Shown: positions 35,031 through 44,041, numbered from the stretch's first letter. The stretch: 64,000 bases of DNA from Micavibrio_A sp964539025 (GCA_964539025.1 CAZIFA010000005.1:62001-126000), one strand, 5' to 3'. Numbers and translations are program-made. Notes: a model not told the origin generated them from the letters alone.

Positions 35031-35858
35031 ATGAAAACCATTTCGTTACGAGGTTTTAACGTACCATTGCTGGGTTTTGGCACATGGCAACTTTCTGGAA
35101 AAGAGGCGGTTCAGTCCGTCGATTTTGCGATCCAGAATGGCTACACACATATCGATACCGCCCAGATTTATGAGAACGAAGCCGAAGTGGGCGATGGGAT
35201 CAAACAATCGGGCGTGGCGCGCGATAAGATTTTCCTGACCACCAAAGTCTGGCGCGGTGAATTTTCCGGTGGCACGGTTTTAGAATCCGTCGATGAAAGT
35301 CTGCGCAAACTTAAAACCGATTATGTCGATATGCTGCTGGTCCACTGGCCGTTCCCGGAAACGCCGGTGGCAAAACTGGTCGAAGGTGTGATGCAAGTAC
35401 AAGATGCCGGGAAGGCAAAGCTTATCGGCGTTAGCAATTTCACCGTCAAGCAAATGGAAGAAGCGCTGAAAATTTCCGGCAGGCGCGTGTGTAACAATCA
35501 GGTGGAATATCATCCGTATCTATCACAAAAGCCGGTTCTGGAGTTCGTGCAGAAGAACAATATGATGCTCACGGCTTATTCACCCGTGGCGCGCGGCAAA
35601 GTTATTCAAGACGCCACGTTGAAAGAAATTGGTTTGAAGCATGGTAAGAACGCGGGGCAGGTTGCGTTGCGCTGGCTGATGCAGCAAGACGTAGCCGCCA
35701 TTCCCAAGTCTGCGACGCCGGACAATATCAAGAGCAATATAGATATTTTTGATTTTGAATTGAGCGCAGATGACATGAAAAAGATCCATGCGCTGGCGCG
35801 TTCCGACGGGCGACAGGTTAATCCGGGGTTTGCGCCAAAGTGGGATGTGGCTGCATAA
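35031..35858 (+). CDS. Aldo/keto reductase
   Basis: 275 aa from ATG 35031 (MKTISLRGFNVPLLGFGTWQ), which follows AGAAGGA. NADPH-dependent carbonyl reductase of the AKR5/2,5-diketogluconate reductase type. The tetrad is visible: Asp in YTHIDTAQIYENE (with Tyr), Lys in FLTTKVW, His in LLVHWPFP. The C-terminal IPKSATPDNIKSNI motif binds the cofactor. It is the only plus-strand gene inside the dispersed yej/kdsB block; substrate unknown. Confidence 0.93.
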   Translation: MKTISLRGFNVPLLGFGTWQLSGKEAVQSVDFAIQNGYTHIDTAQIYENEAEVGDGIKQSGVARDKIFLTTKVWRGEFSGGTVLESVDESLRKLKTDYVDMLLVHWPFPETPVAKLVEGVMQVQDAGKAKLIGVSNFTVKQMEEALKISGRRVCNNQVEYHPYLSQKPVLEFVQKNNMMLTAYSPVARGKVIQDATLKEIGLKHGKNAGQVALRWLMQQDVAAIPKSATPDNIKSNIDIFDFELSADDMKKIHALARSDGRQVNPGFAPKWDVAA

Positions 35859-35866
35859 ATTATTCT

Positions 35867-35924
35867 GTCATTCTGAGCGAAGCGAAGAATCTCATGAGAT
35901 CCTTCGCCTGCGGCTCAGGATGAC
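35867..35924. repeat. Dispersed GTCAT/ATGAC palindromic repeat, copy D
   Basis: Starts GTCATTCTGAGCGAAGCG and ends GGCTCAGGATGAC with inner GAATCTC-ATG-AGATCCTTCG pairing. It lies between convergent aldo/keto reductase and kdsB genes and covers the kdsB stop region. Confidence 0.8.
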
Positions 35925-36715
35925 ATTTTAGATAGGATTTTTTCCGCCCTTGCGACATCTTCGGGTGAATCGATCCCGGCTTGTGCAAGGCCTGCATCGA
36001 CATCAAGCGTCACGGTCTGAATGGAAATCCCATTTTCAAGCAGGCGAAGTTGTTCGAGACCTTCGAGCCTTTCATAATGCCCTTCAGGCAGCGTGACGAA
36101 TTTTTTCAAGATATCGAAGCGAAAACCGTATAACCCGATATGCTGATAGACGGGTGAGAATTCATCTTTGCGCAGTTCGTCTTCCTTGCGGATCGCGGGT
36201 AGAATATTTTTTGAGAACCACAGGGCTTTGCCTTTGTTGTCAATCACGCAGGTGGTACCGCTGAACGGCGTGATTTTTTTGGATTCACGTAAGGCGTCGA
36301 GTTCGGACCAGCGGAGTTTTACAATCGGTGTGACCACTTCGATATTCGGATCAGACATGAAAGCCTGAATCATTTTGTATGGCGCTTCGGTGGGCGTAAA
36401 CGGCGCGTCACCCTGAAGGCCAACGACGAAATCGAAATCGCCGCCAAGATGCTGCGCGGCTTCGAGGACACGATCGGAGCCAGTTTTACAGCTTTCCGAT
36501 GTCATCACGCAATCTATGCCAATTTCTTTGCAATGATCTTCGATACGCTTATCTTCGGTCGCGACCGCGAGTGTTACGTGCTTGAGCGATTTTCCCGCTT
36601 CTTTTGCGACATCAGCGACGCGGGCAAGCATGCTGCGCCCGCCAAGTTTTACGAGCGGTTTTCCGGGAAAGCGGGAAGAGCCGTAGCGGGCGGGAATGAT
36701 AATGGCTGTTTTCAT
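35915..36715 (-). CDS. kdsB: 3-deoxy-manno-octulosonate (KDO) cytidylyltransferase
   Basis: 266 aa from ATG 36715 (MKTAIIIPARYGSSRFPGKPL). It activates KDO as CMP-KDO for lipopolysaccharide synthesis. Nucleotide-binding N-terminus, VGLQGDAPF (variant of the common VQGDEP), HIGLYGFR and the SPEDVARAEKIL tail are characteristic. The start overlaps the yejA stop (ATGA). Presence of kdsB shows an LPS-bearing outer membrane. Confidence 0.94.
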   Translation of the reverse strand: MKTAIIIPARYGSSRFPGKPLVKLGGRSMLARVADVAKEAGKSLKHVTLAVATEDKRIEDHCKEIGIDCVMTSESCKTGSDRVLEAAQHLGGDFDFVVGLQGDAPFTPTEAPYKMIQAFMSDPNIEVVTPIVKLRWSELDALRESKKITPFSGTTCVIDNKGKALWFSKNILPAIRKEDELRKDEFSPVYQHIGLYGFRFDILKKFVTLPEGHYERLEGLEQLRLLENGISIQTVTLDVDAGLAQAGIDSPEDVARAEKILSKMSS

Positions 36716-38529
36716 TGGACGTCCTGATTTCTGGCCCACCACGTATCGGACACGCCCGGCGTCAGCGGCGAAAGGGTTTCGGGCCGTTCCAGTTTCTTCC
36801 AGTAGGCGAGGTTGAAATGGTCCGTATGCCAGTGTGGAATCACGTAATAGCCAGATAGTAAAATTCGGTCCAGCGCGTGGCAGTATGCCACAAGTTCTTC
36901 GCGGGATTTGGCGCGGATAATTTTTTCGATGATGTCGTCGATGGATTTGTTTTTAATCCCGATGTAGTTGCGTGAGCCCGGTATATCGGCTTTGCTCGAT
37001 TCCCAGAAATCTCGCTGTTCGTTCCCCGGTGAATCCGATTGTGCGATAGAGCCGACGGTCATGTCATAATCGAAATCATTCATGCGGTTCTGATATTGCG
37101 CGGGGTCGAGAACCCGGAAATTCGCTTGTACGCCGATCTTTTTCAGATTGGCGATGAAGGGCAAAACCCAGCGTTCGAACATCGGGTTGGCGTCGATAAT
37201 TTCGAACTTTAATTTTTCGCCTTTTGCGTTGGCGCGGATGCCATCGGTGCCGAGTTTCCAGCCAGCATCATCGAGGATTTTGGCGGCGGTGCGCAGGCTT
37301 TCACGCATATTGCCGCTGCCGTCATTTTTGGGTGGTTGGTAGCGGGTGGTGAAAACTTCGTCTGAAATCTGGCCGCGATATTGTTCCAGAATTTTTAATT
37401 CCATACCTGTCGGAGGCCCGGCAGGCGCGGCAAGATCGGAGTTTTCGAAATAGCTGTCTGTGCGCGTGTATTCGCTATAGGCGAATTGTTTGTTCGACCA
37501 TTCGAAATCGAACGCATAGGCCAGAGCCTTTCTCACCGCGATATCGGTAAAGACAGGGCGACGCATGTTATAGAGGAAGGCCTGCATTCCGGCAGGGCGT
37601 TGATGTTTCACTTCTTCTTTTATAATACGACCATCCTGAACAGGTGGCGTGTTATAGGCCGTGTGCCAGAGCTTTGCGGTGTTCTCAAGCCGATAATCAT
37701 ATTGCCCAGCGAGAAACGCTTCGAGCGCGACATGGCCGTCCTTGTAATAATCAACCACGATGCGATCAAAATTGTTCCGGCCTTTGTTGATCGGTAAATC
37801 CTTGCCCCAATAATCGGGGTTGCGGACATATTCGATGGAACGTCCGGGCGAAACCGCGCCGATTTTATACGCGCCGTTGCCGAGCGGCGGCGTGAGCGTG
37901 GTGTTGCCTATATCACGGCCTTCGGCGGTCCAGTAATGTTTGGGCAGAATGGCAAGTTGCGAAATAATCAACGGCAATTCGGCGTTGTCGTTGTGCGAGA
38001 ATTTGAAAATCACGCGCGTGGGGGAGGTTGTCTCAACTGACTTAACATCGCCATAATAGGCTTTGAAGAACGGCGCGCCTTTTTCCATCATGGCGTTGAA
38101 GGTCCAGACGACATCATCCGCCGTGACAGGTTTGCCATCCGCCCATTTGGCTTCTTTACGCAAATTGAAGGCAACCCATGAATTGTCGGCGGGGCGTTCG
38201 ATGCTTTCGGCGAGCAGTCCGTACATAGAGAATGGCTCATCCGTGCTTTGCTCCATCAGCGCGTCATAGAGAGGGCTTTGACCGAGATAAGCCAGAAGCG
38301 CGGCGGGTGATCCTTTGATGATAAAAGGATTCAGTGAATCGAATGTGCCAAGATCATTTATTTTAAGCGTGCCGCCTTTGGGCGCGTCGGGATTGACGTA
38401 GTCGGTATGGGTGAAGCCGGGTTTGTATTTGACTTCGCCGTGCATGGCGATTGCAGGTTGCGGCGTTGCGGTCTGCGCGGCGGCGGGGAAAGCGGCAAAA
38501 AGTGTGAGAAGAAAAAGTATGTGTTTCAT
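36712..38529 (-). CDS. yejA: YejA-type extracellular solute-binding protein
   Basis: 605 aa with a cleavable signal peptide (MKHILFLLTLFAAFPAAAQT). Periplasmic family-5 binding protein of the Yej group: YVNPDAPKGGTLKINDLGTFDSLNPF, then a GNGAYKIG region, DIAVRKALAYAFDFEW and a C-terminal WHTDHFNLAYWKK. It captures peptides for the YejBEF transporter. The start overlaps the pyrD stop (ATGA), placing pgsA-pyrD-yejA-kdsB on one coupled transcript. Confidence 0.93.
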   Translation of the reverse strand: MKHILFLLTLFAAFPAAAQTATPQPAIAMHGEVKYKPGFTHTDYVNPDAPKGGTLKINDLGTFDSLNPFIIKGSPAALLAYLGQSPLYDALMEQSTDEPFSMYGLLAESIERPADNSWVAFNLRKEAKWADGKPVTADDVVWTFNAMMEKGAPFFKAYYGDVKSVETTSPTRVIFKFSHNDNAELPLIISQLAILPKHYWTAEGRDIGNTTLTPPLGNGAYKIGAVSPGRSIEYVRNPDYWGKDLPINKGRNNFDRIVVDYYKDGHVALEAFLAGQYDYRLENTAKLWHTAYNTPPVQDGRIIKEEVKHQRPAGMQAFLYNMRRPVFTDIAVRKALAYAFDFEWSNKQFAYSEYTRTDSYFENSDLAAPAGPPTGMELKILEQYRGQISDEVFTTRYQPPKNDGSGNMRESLRTAAKILDDAGWKLGTDGIRANAKGEKLKFEIIDANPMFERWVLPFIANLKKIGVQANFRVLDPAQYQNRMNDFDYDMTVGSIAQSDSPGNEQRDFWESSKADIPGSRNYIGIKNKSIDDIIEKIIRAKSREELVAYCHALDRILLSGYYVIPHWHTDHFNLAYWKKLERPETLSPLTPGVSDTWWARNQDVQ

Positions 38530-39611
38530 GCGTCTTTTCCAATCGCTTTTGAAATGTGGTCGAGCCCGTCTTTTTGTAGCAACCGGATAAGGCCGGTCAG
38601 AATATCCGAAACCAGTTCCGGCCCTTGAAAAACAAGAGCGGTGTAGAGTTGCACGAGCGAAGCGCCAGCGCGGATTTTTGCGTAGGCATCCTGCGCGCTT
38701 GAAATTCCGCCTGCTCCGATGATGGGCATTTTACCATCGGTAAGTTTATAGAACTGGCGAATGATCGCGGTGGATTTATCGGTCAGGGGACGCCCGCTGA
38801 GGCCGCCTTGCTGTTCATAGAAACTGGCGGACAGATAATCGGGGCGGTCTAGCGTGGTGTTGCCGAGTATGACGCCATCGACCCCGGCTTCCGTAAGACA
38901 GGCGGCGACGTCTTTGAGTTGCGCGTCGTCCAGATCAGGTGCGAGTTTGACTAAAAGCGGTGGCGCATCGGTCTTGCCACAGGATTTGGCGCGTTCTTCC
39001 ATGATGCGCGCTAGAAGCGGCATTAAGTTTTCACGGGTCTGCAAATTGCGAAGGCCGGGCGTGTTGGGGGAAGAAATGTTGACGGTGAGGTAATCTGCAT
39101 AATTGCCGAGTTGACGCACCAGCGTGCAGTAATCTTTCGCCGGGTCTTCCACGCCTTTGTTCATTCCGATATTGATGCCGACGACACCGGCCGGGCGGGG
39201 TTTACCTTCCAGAAATTTTTCGATGTTGTGGCGAAAATTTTCAACGCCGTCATTCGGGAAACCCATGCGGTTGATGACGGCTTCATGATCCGCGTCACGA
39301 AACACGCGGGGGCGGGGATTGCCGTCCTGCTGGCGCGGCGTGACCGTGCCTGCCTCGACAAAGCCAAAACCGATCTGGAGCATCGGGCCGATGACATCGG
39401 CGTTTTTATCGAAGCCCGCCGCAAGGCCGAGCGGATTGGGAAAAGTGCGGTTCCACAAAGTCGTTTTCAGGCGCGGATCGTTCACGCGTTCCGGACAGGG
39501 TAGAGCGCCGGTTTTAAGCGCGCGCAAAGTCATTTTGTGTGCATCTTCCGGGTCCATCCGGTGCAAGAAGGGTTTAGCGATTTTGAACAGGAGGCGGGAC
39601 ATATCCATCAT
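38526..39611 (-). CDS. pyrD: Dihydroorotate dehydrogenase (quinone)
   Basis: 361 aa from ATG 39611. Membrane-associated class 2 enzyme oxidising dihydroorotate with quinone. The N-terminal amphipathic region LLFKIAKPFLHRMDPEDAHKMT, NPLGLAAGFDKNAD, VVGINIGMNKG, catalytic Ser in VNISSPNTPGLRNLQ, and GVDGVILGNTT plus GAGGISS for FMN are present. The ATG overlaps the pgsA stop (ATGA); ATGs at 39608 and 39602 are alternatives. The open frame continues upstream but only over pgsA. Confidence 0.94.
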   Translation of the reverse strand: MMDMSRLLFKIAKPFLHRMDPEDAHKMTLRALKTGALPCPERVNDPRLKTTLWNRTFPNPLGLAAGFDKNADVIGPMLQIGFGFVEAGTVTPRQQDGNPRPRVFRDADHEAVINRMGFPNDGVENFRHNIEKFLEGKPRPAGVVGINIGMNKGVEDPAKDYCTLVRQLGNYADYLTVNISSPNTPGLRNLQTRENLMPLLARIMEERAKSCGKTDAPPLLVKLAPDLDDAQLKDVAACLTEAGVDGVILGNTTLDRPDYLSASFYEQQGGLSGRPLTDKSTAIIRQFYKLTDGKMPIIGAGGISSAQDAYAKIRAGASLVQLYTALVFQGPELVSDILTGLIRLLQKDGLDHISKAIGKDA

Positions 39612-40207
39612 CCGATATGTTTCGCGCCGGCCTTCAGGTAATTCCAGCCGGTGATAACGGTGATGGCGGCGGCGATGGTAAGCAGTATATGACCCGTCAA
39701 CAATGCACCAACGACATTGTCCGATAGAAAACCGAAGACGGATTGCATTGTGTCGTCGCCGTAATCGCCGATGACAAGGAAGCCGAGCGCGGTCATTTGA
39801 AATGCCGTCTTCCATTTGGCGAGTTTCGAGACGGGTACTTTTACATTCTGAGGGCCAAGGAATTCACGAAGTCCCGCAATCAGAAATTCACGCGTCAGAA
39901 TGATAATCGCCGGGATCATCCATGGCCCATCGAGCCGATCAAACGCGGCGAGTGCGATCAACAAAGAGGCCACGAGAATTTTATCGGAGATCGGATCGAG
40001 GAACGTGCCGAAGTTCGAGGTGACGTTGAGCATGCGGGCCAGATATCCGTCAAAGAAATCGGTTACGGCGCAGAAAATATAAACCCACAATGCCGCCCAT
40101 GCCGCCGTTTCACCCGGCATAAAAAACAGACCGATCAGGGCCGGTAAAAGCACGATGCGGGAGATGGTCAGGATGTTGGGCAATTGTCGAAGCATGGGCA
40201 GAAACAT
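39608..40207 (-). CDS. pgsA: CDP-diacylglycerol-glycerol-3-phosphate 3-phosphatidyltransferase
   Basis: 199 aa if started at ATG 40207 (MFLPMLRQLPNILTISRI); a GTG at 40231 or the ATG at 40195 is also possible, none with a good ribosome-binding site. Inner-membrane enzyme for phosphatidylglycerol phosphate. The CDP-alcohol phosphotransferase motif is complete: DFFDGYLAR, then G and two Asp in FGTFLDPISDK. About four to five hydrophobic helices. First gene of the overlapping pgsA-pyrD-yejA-kdsB series. Confidence 0.93.
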   Translation of the reverse strand: MFLPMLRQLPNILTISRIVLLPALIGLFFMPGETAAWAALWVYIFCAVTDFFDGYLARMLNVTSNFGTFLDPISDKILVASLLIALAAFDRLDGPWMIPAIIILTREFLIAGLREFLGPQNVKVPVSKLAKWKTAFQMTALGFLVIGDYGDDTMQSVFGFLSDNVVGALLTGHILLTIAAAITVITGWNYLKAGAKHIG

Positions 40208-40269
40208 AGCCGGATTAGCCGCTTGCGTCACCCTTGGAGTTGTATTTTCCGAAAGGATATCCCCGGTCT

Positions 40270-41271
40270 TCAGGCCGCGTTGCGGCGGCTCGTGGCGGCA
40301 TTTCCCGAGGCCTGCGCCAGACGGATCAGATCCTTATAGGCCGGGGGCCGGATTTTGCTCTGCATATCGAATTGCAGGAAGGAAAGGATCATCTGAACCC
40401 CGATCAGGACGGGCAGGGCGGAGAGCATGACCGTGCCTGCGCTGGCCGTGATGCCTGCTTCGGCACTTTGCCACCATTTGAGCATCCCGAAAATCACGCC
40501 GAAACCGAAAAGGAGCGTGCCGAGGACGAGTTGCAGCGAGGCGATGGAAAAATCGCGCAGGAAATAGCTGTAGAATATCCGTTTATAGAGATTGCGGGCA
40601 TGGGCGGCGAGGAATTTGGGGACGATGCTGCCGATTTTCAGGTTGCTTTGTTCATCTTCATAAACCGCGCGCATAGGGATATCGCGGACAACGGCCTGCG
40701 CCAGATTCAGGCGAAAGAGCATGTCGCTTTCGAAGAAATAGCCCCGATCTATTTTTTCGAGCGGCACTTCGCGTAAGACCGCGCCGTGGATGGCGGTGTA
40801 TCCGTTGGTGGGGTCAAATACATGCCAGTATCCGCTCGATAGTTTTGTCAGGAAACTGAGCAGTGCATTGCCGATAAGTCGTACGCGCGGCATTTTTTCG
40901 AGATCATCGAGCCTGTGGAAACGGTTTCCCTTGGTGTAATCGCACAGGCCTTCGCTGATAGGTGCGGTGAAGGCGGGGATAAGGGCGGGGTCCATCTGCC
41001 CGTCGCCATCGAGCTTGACGATGATATCCATGTTATCGGCGAGCGCGGCGCGGTATCCTGTCAGCATTGCGCCGCCGACCCCTTGATTGGTTTCGTTATA
41101 GATGACTTTCACCCGCACATCGGCGCAGTTCCTCTTGATGAAATCACCGCTTTTTTCGGGGCACGCATCATCTACGCAATAAATGGCGTTCACCGATGCG
41201 CCGATTTGCGGGATCAGTTTTGCGATATGCGCGGTGACTTTATAGCAGGGAATGACGACGGCGATTTTCAT
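40270..41271 (-). CDS. Family 2 glycosyltransferase with two C-terminal membrane helices
   Basis: 333 aa. GT-A domain: IAVVIPCYKVTAHI, IYCVDDACPEKSG, GVGGAMLTGYRAAL and the metal-binding LDGDGQMDP. FDPTNGYTAIHGAVL and FESDML follow, as in polyprenyl-phosphate glycosyltransferases (DPM1/GtrB type). Two hydrophobic helices end the protein (about 235-260 and 275-300). Likely transfers a sugar to undecaprenyl phosphate at the cytosolic face. Downstream of, and co-directional with, an EamA-like flippase and a GT-C enzyme. Confidence 0.88.
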   Translation of the reverse strand: MKIAVVIPCYKVTAHIAKLIPQIGASVNAIYCVDDACPEKSGDFIKRNCADVRVKVIYNETNQGVGGAMLTGYRAALADNMDIIVKLDGDGQMDPALIPAFTAPISEGLCDYTKGNRFHRLDDLEKMPRVRLIGNALLSFLTKLSSGYWHVFDPTNGYTAIHGAVLREVPLEKIDRGYFFESDMLFRLNLAQAVVRDIPMRAVYEDEQSNLKIGSIVPKFLAAHARNLYKRIFYSYFLRDFSIASLQLVLGTLLFGFGVIFGMLKWWQSAEAGITASAGTVMLSALPVLIGVQMILSFLQFDMQSKIRPPAYKDLIRLAQASGNAATSRRNAA

Positions 41272-41278
41272 GGCTGCA

Positions 41279-41644
41279 CTACACTCCCGCCTTGACCGTG
41301 ATGAACCAGAGGCCCGTGAGGATCAGCGTTACGCCCGCGAAATAATAGAGATTCACATGCTCACCAAGGAAGAACACGGCGGCGAGCGGCACGATGATAA
41401 AGCCCAGGGCCATAAACGGATAAGCTTGTACGAGGTCAATTTTTTGCAGGATGAAAATCCAGAGCAGCGTAGCCGCGCCGTATAAAACGAGCGAAAGCCA
41501 GAACCAGATATTCGTAGCAAGGCCGAGAATGCCGGGGATACTGGCCAAAGAATCCGCCGTACGTGCCACCATCTTGAACAGGATTTGTCCCGTTGCCAGA
41601 AGGAACGAGAACAGGGTTAGCAATGCGACCAGACCGATCGTCAT
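41279..41644 (-). CDS. EamA/SMR-type small membrane transporter
   Basis: 121 aa with four predicted transmembrane segments filling the protein (about 3-22, 38-58, 66-86, 95-116). The PFMALGFIIVPLAAVFFLGE motif resembles ArnE/ArnF and SMR-fold subunits that flip undecaprenyl-phosphate sugars. Seven bases before the GT2 gene and overlapping the GT-C gene by four, so functionally coupled. A drug-efflux SMR is less likely in this context (inference). Confidence 0.75.
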   Translation of the reverse strand: MTIGLVALLTLFSFLLATGQILFKMVARTADSLASIPGILGLATNIWFWLSLVLYGAATLLWIFILQKIDLVQAYPFMALGFIIVPLAAVFFLGEHVNLYYFAGVTLILTGLWFITVKAGV

Positions 41645-43098
41645 AAAACACTCGTATTCGTCAGCGGTTCGAGGCCGGGCAGCGGCTCATCGTTCCTTGT
41701 TTTCCATTTCCGCCATGCCCAGAGGACCGTCCATGCGAAGACGATGCCCAGCGCGGGGAGCATTATCAGATTGTAGCGCGTCACGTTGACGCTGGTAAAG
41801 GCATGAAAACCCAGCATGAACACACCGGGCATGGCGTAAAGCAGGAAATCCCAGCGTTTTCGCCGCAATGCCACGATCAAAAATACCGCCAGTGCGGGCA
41901 GGGCGATCAGGGCGAGTTTGCCACCCACCCACATGCCGCGCCAGACGAGGGAGAAGGTGACCATCACATGTTTGAAAGGCTGATTGAACAAATAATGTTC
42001 AAGAAGGTAGGGAAAGTGTGCTTCATAGCTTCCGGCCTTTTTCAATGTTTCCGGGCGCAGCGTGCGGTTGCCATATTGGTAAAACCCTGTTGGTTCTCCA
42101 TACGAATGACGTTTGTACAATTCTTCGGGGAATATATCTTCGGACAGATTGTCGCCGAACGAAGGCAGGCCGTAAATGAACGAAGCGCCCCATTCAGGCC
42201 ATGTCATATCATTGAAGGCCGCGCGCTGGGCAAAGGTGAATGGCGCGAGGCCGTAGGAAATATCCCACACGCCGATCTTTGTGCCGTTGCGGATTACCCA
42301 TGGTGCGATGACGCCGGCACATAGAACGCTAAACAGCAGGAGTAAGGCGATTGGTTTTGCCTGACGCGCTTTAAAAAACCGAACGGCGAAGATGATCAGC
42401 AGGAACGGCACGGCGCAATAGAGCAGGTAGACAAAAGACGGGCGCGCTAGGCACAACAGTCCGAATGCAACCGCGCATAGGATCGTCCATGAAATTTTTT
42501 GCCCGCGCCATGCCATAAGCGCGCAGAGCATCGAAAGGCTGAAAAGCGGGAGGATCAAATTCTCGCTCATCGCGACGGTGCCAAGCTCGGCATAATCTTT
42601 GTCTGTGAAGATAAAAAGCATCGCAATCCATGCCGCGCCCCTGTGTCCCGTCAGGACATGCGCCCCGGCAAAGGCGCATACGGCCCCGAATGCGAGCAGG
42701 GCGATCTGTGTGACGATCATAATGTTGAGATTGAGGGGCTCACATTTTTCTTCTATCACCACCGGCTTTCTATGTTCGACCGAACAGGCTACAGTTTTTG
42801 CGAAATCGGGAGAAAGATTCATCAGGCTGTTCAGGAACGCGGGGTAGAGCGGCGCGAAGAACATGCCTTCGCCATTCTTGCCTGTCTTCTCGTTGGTGCC
42901 GGTGAATGTGCCGTCGCCATAGATGCCGTTTTTGTAGATTGTTTCGGCGACGGACATATAGGTGACTTCGTCGGCGTAGGGCGCTTGGTGCCAGCGGTCG
43001 CGTATCTGGAAAAACAAAATGGCGAGCGATACCATAATGGCCAGCAACAACTGGCCTTGCATGGTGCGGCAGAATGTCAGGATGGCTTCGCGGTTCAC
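41641..43098 (-). CDS. GT-C (GT39/ArnT-like) membrane glycosyltransferase
   Basis: 485 aa with about eleven or more hydrophobic segments. After the first helix the first periplasmic loop has the acidic pair in APYADEVTYMSVAETIYKNG, the GT-C catalytic signature. The large loop contains two Cys residues (VACSVEHRK, EEKCEPLN), possibly disulfide-linked. Such enzymes move a sugar from a polyprenyl carrier to lipid A, protein or glycan in the periplasm. With the next two genes it forms a synthesis-flip-transfer module; the acceptor is unknown. Confidence 0.8.
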   Translation of the reverse strand: MNREAILTFCRTMQGQLLLAIMVSLAILFFQIRDRWHQAPYADEVTYMSVAETIYKNGIYGDGTFTGTNEKTGKNGEGMFFAPLYPAFLNSLMNLSPDFAKTVACSVEHRKPVVIEEKCEPLNLNIMIVTQIALLAFGAVCAFAGAHVLTGHRGAAWIAMLFIFTDKDYAELGTVAMSENLILPLFSLSMLCALMAWRGQKISWTILCAVAFGLLCLARPSFVYLLYCAVPFLLIIFAVRFFKARQAKPIALLLLFSVLCAGVIAPWVIRNGTKIGVWDISYGLAPFTFAQRAAFNDMTWPEWGASFIYGLPSFGDNLSEDIFPEELYKRHSYGEPTGFYQYGNRTLRPETLKKAGSYEAHFPYLLEHYLFNQPFKHVMVTFSLVWRGMWVGGKLALIALPALAVFLIVALRRKRWDFLLYAMPGVFMLGFHAFTSVNVTRYNLIMLPALGIVFAWTVLWAWRKWKTRNDEPLPGLEPLTNTSVL

Positions 43099-43181
43099 AA
43101 TTTCCCCCTTATGCGGCTAAAGTGGCCCAGAGTGGCGGGATTTGCAACAATTCAAAAGAAAATCCTCATCTCCCTCCTCCT

Positions 43182-43292
43182 GTCACCCCCGCGAAGGCGG
43201 GGGTCTAGTCGATAAAAATGTGCGTGGCAAAGCCACGCCCTTCATGGATCCCCGAAGTTAATGCCTGCCTGCGGCATGCCTCGGGGATGACG
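43182..43292. repeat. Dispersed GTCAT/ATGAC palindromic repeat, copy E
   Basis: Starts GTCACCCCCGCGAAGGCGGG and ends CCTCGGGGATGAC, with inner GGATCCCCGAAG pairing and a nested GCCTGCCTGCGGCATGC hairpin. It fills most of the 235-base gap between ctrA and the GT-C gene. Confidence 0.75.
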
Positions 43293-43300
43293 ATGGTAGA

Positions 43301-43327
43301 AAAATCCCCGCTTTTGGCGGGGATTTT
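43301..43327 (-). terminator. ctrA terminator
   Basis: AAAATCCCCGC, short loop, GGCGGGGATTTT. On the minus strand it lies just past the ctrA stop (43334) and ends in a TTTT tract. Confidence 0.7.
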
Positions 43328-43333
43328 GAATTC

Positions 43334-44041
43334 TTAAGCTGTGGCCTTTTGCTTGGTGGAGCCTTCTGCCGGATCGCGCAGGACGTATCCGCGGCCCCAG
43401 ACGGTTTCAATATAACTATCGCCGCCCGTGGCTTGTTCCACTTTCTTGCGCAGCTTGCAGATGAACACGTCGATGATTTTCACTTCGGGTTCATCCATGC
43501 CGCCATAGAGGTGGTTTAAGAACATTTCCTTGGTCAGGGTTGTGCCCTTACGCAAGGATAACAATTCCATGATGCCGTATTCCTTGCCGGTCAGGTGCAG
43601 CGTTTTGCCATCCACATCCACCGTGCGGGTGTCGAGGTTGACGGTCACGCGGCCCGTGATGATTTTGGATTGTGAGTGGCCTTGCGATCTGCGGACGATG
43701 GCCTGGATACGGGCGATCAGTTCACGTTTGTCGAAAGGTTTTGTGAGGTAGTCGTCGGCGCCAAAGCCGAGTCCCTTGATCTTGTTATCAAGTTCGGCAA
43801 GGCCGGACAGGATGAGGATGGGGGTTTGAATTTTCGCGGCGCGGAGGTTTTTAAGAACGTCGTATCCATCCATGTCCGGCAGCATAAGGTCGAGAATAAT
43901 GATGTCGTAATCGTAAATTTTTCCAAGGTCGAGGCCGTCTTCGCCCAAATCGGTCGTATCGACCACATAACCTTCGCTTTTTAACATCAACTCGATACTT
44001 TTGGCGGTCGAGCTGTCGTCTTCTACCAATAAAACCCGCAT
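43334..44041 (-). CDS. ctrA: Cell-cycle response regulator CtrA
   Basis: 235 aa, OmpR-type. The receiver (1-120) has Asp8/Asp9 and phosphoacceptor Asp51 (IILDLMLPDMDGYDVL). The winged-helix DNA-binding domain (about 130-225) has LTGKEYGIMELLSLRKGTTLTKEMFLNHLYGG and FICKLRKK, the hallmark CtrA recognition region. It controls cell-cycle, chemotaxis and flagellar genes. The C-terminus ends KQKATA, so the last two residues are Thr-Ala and not the Ala-Ala that serves as the ClpXP degron in Caulobacter. TTAA half-sites upstream suggest autoregulation. Confidence 0.97.
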   Translation of the reverse strand: MRVLLVEDDSSTAKSIELMLKSEGYVVDTTDLGEDGLDLGKIYDYDIIILDLMLPDMDGYDVLKNLRAAKIQTPILILSGLAELDNKIKGLGFGADDYLTKPFDKRELIARIQAIVRRSQGHSQSKIITGRVTVNLDTRTVDVDGKTLHLTGKEYGIMELLSLRKGTTLTKEMFLNHLYGGMDEPEVKIIDVFICKLRKKVEQATGGDSYIETVWGRGYVLRDPAEGSTKQKATA

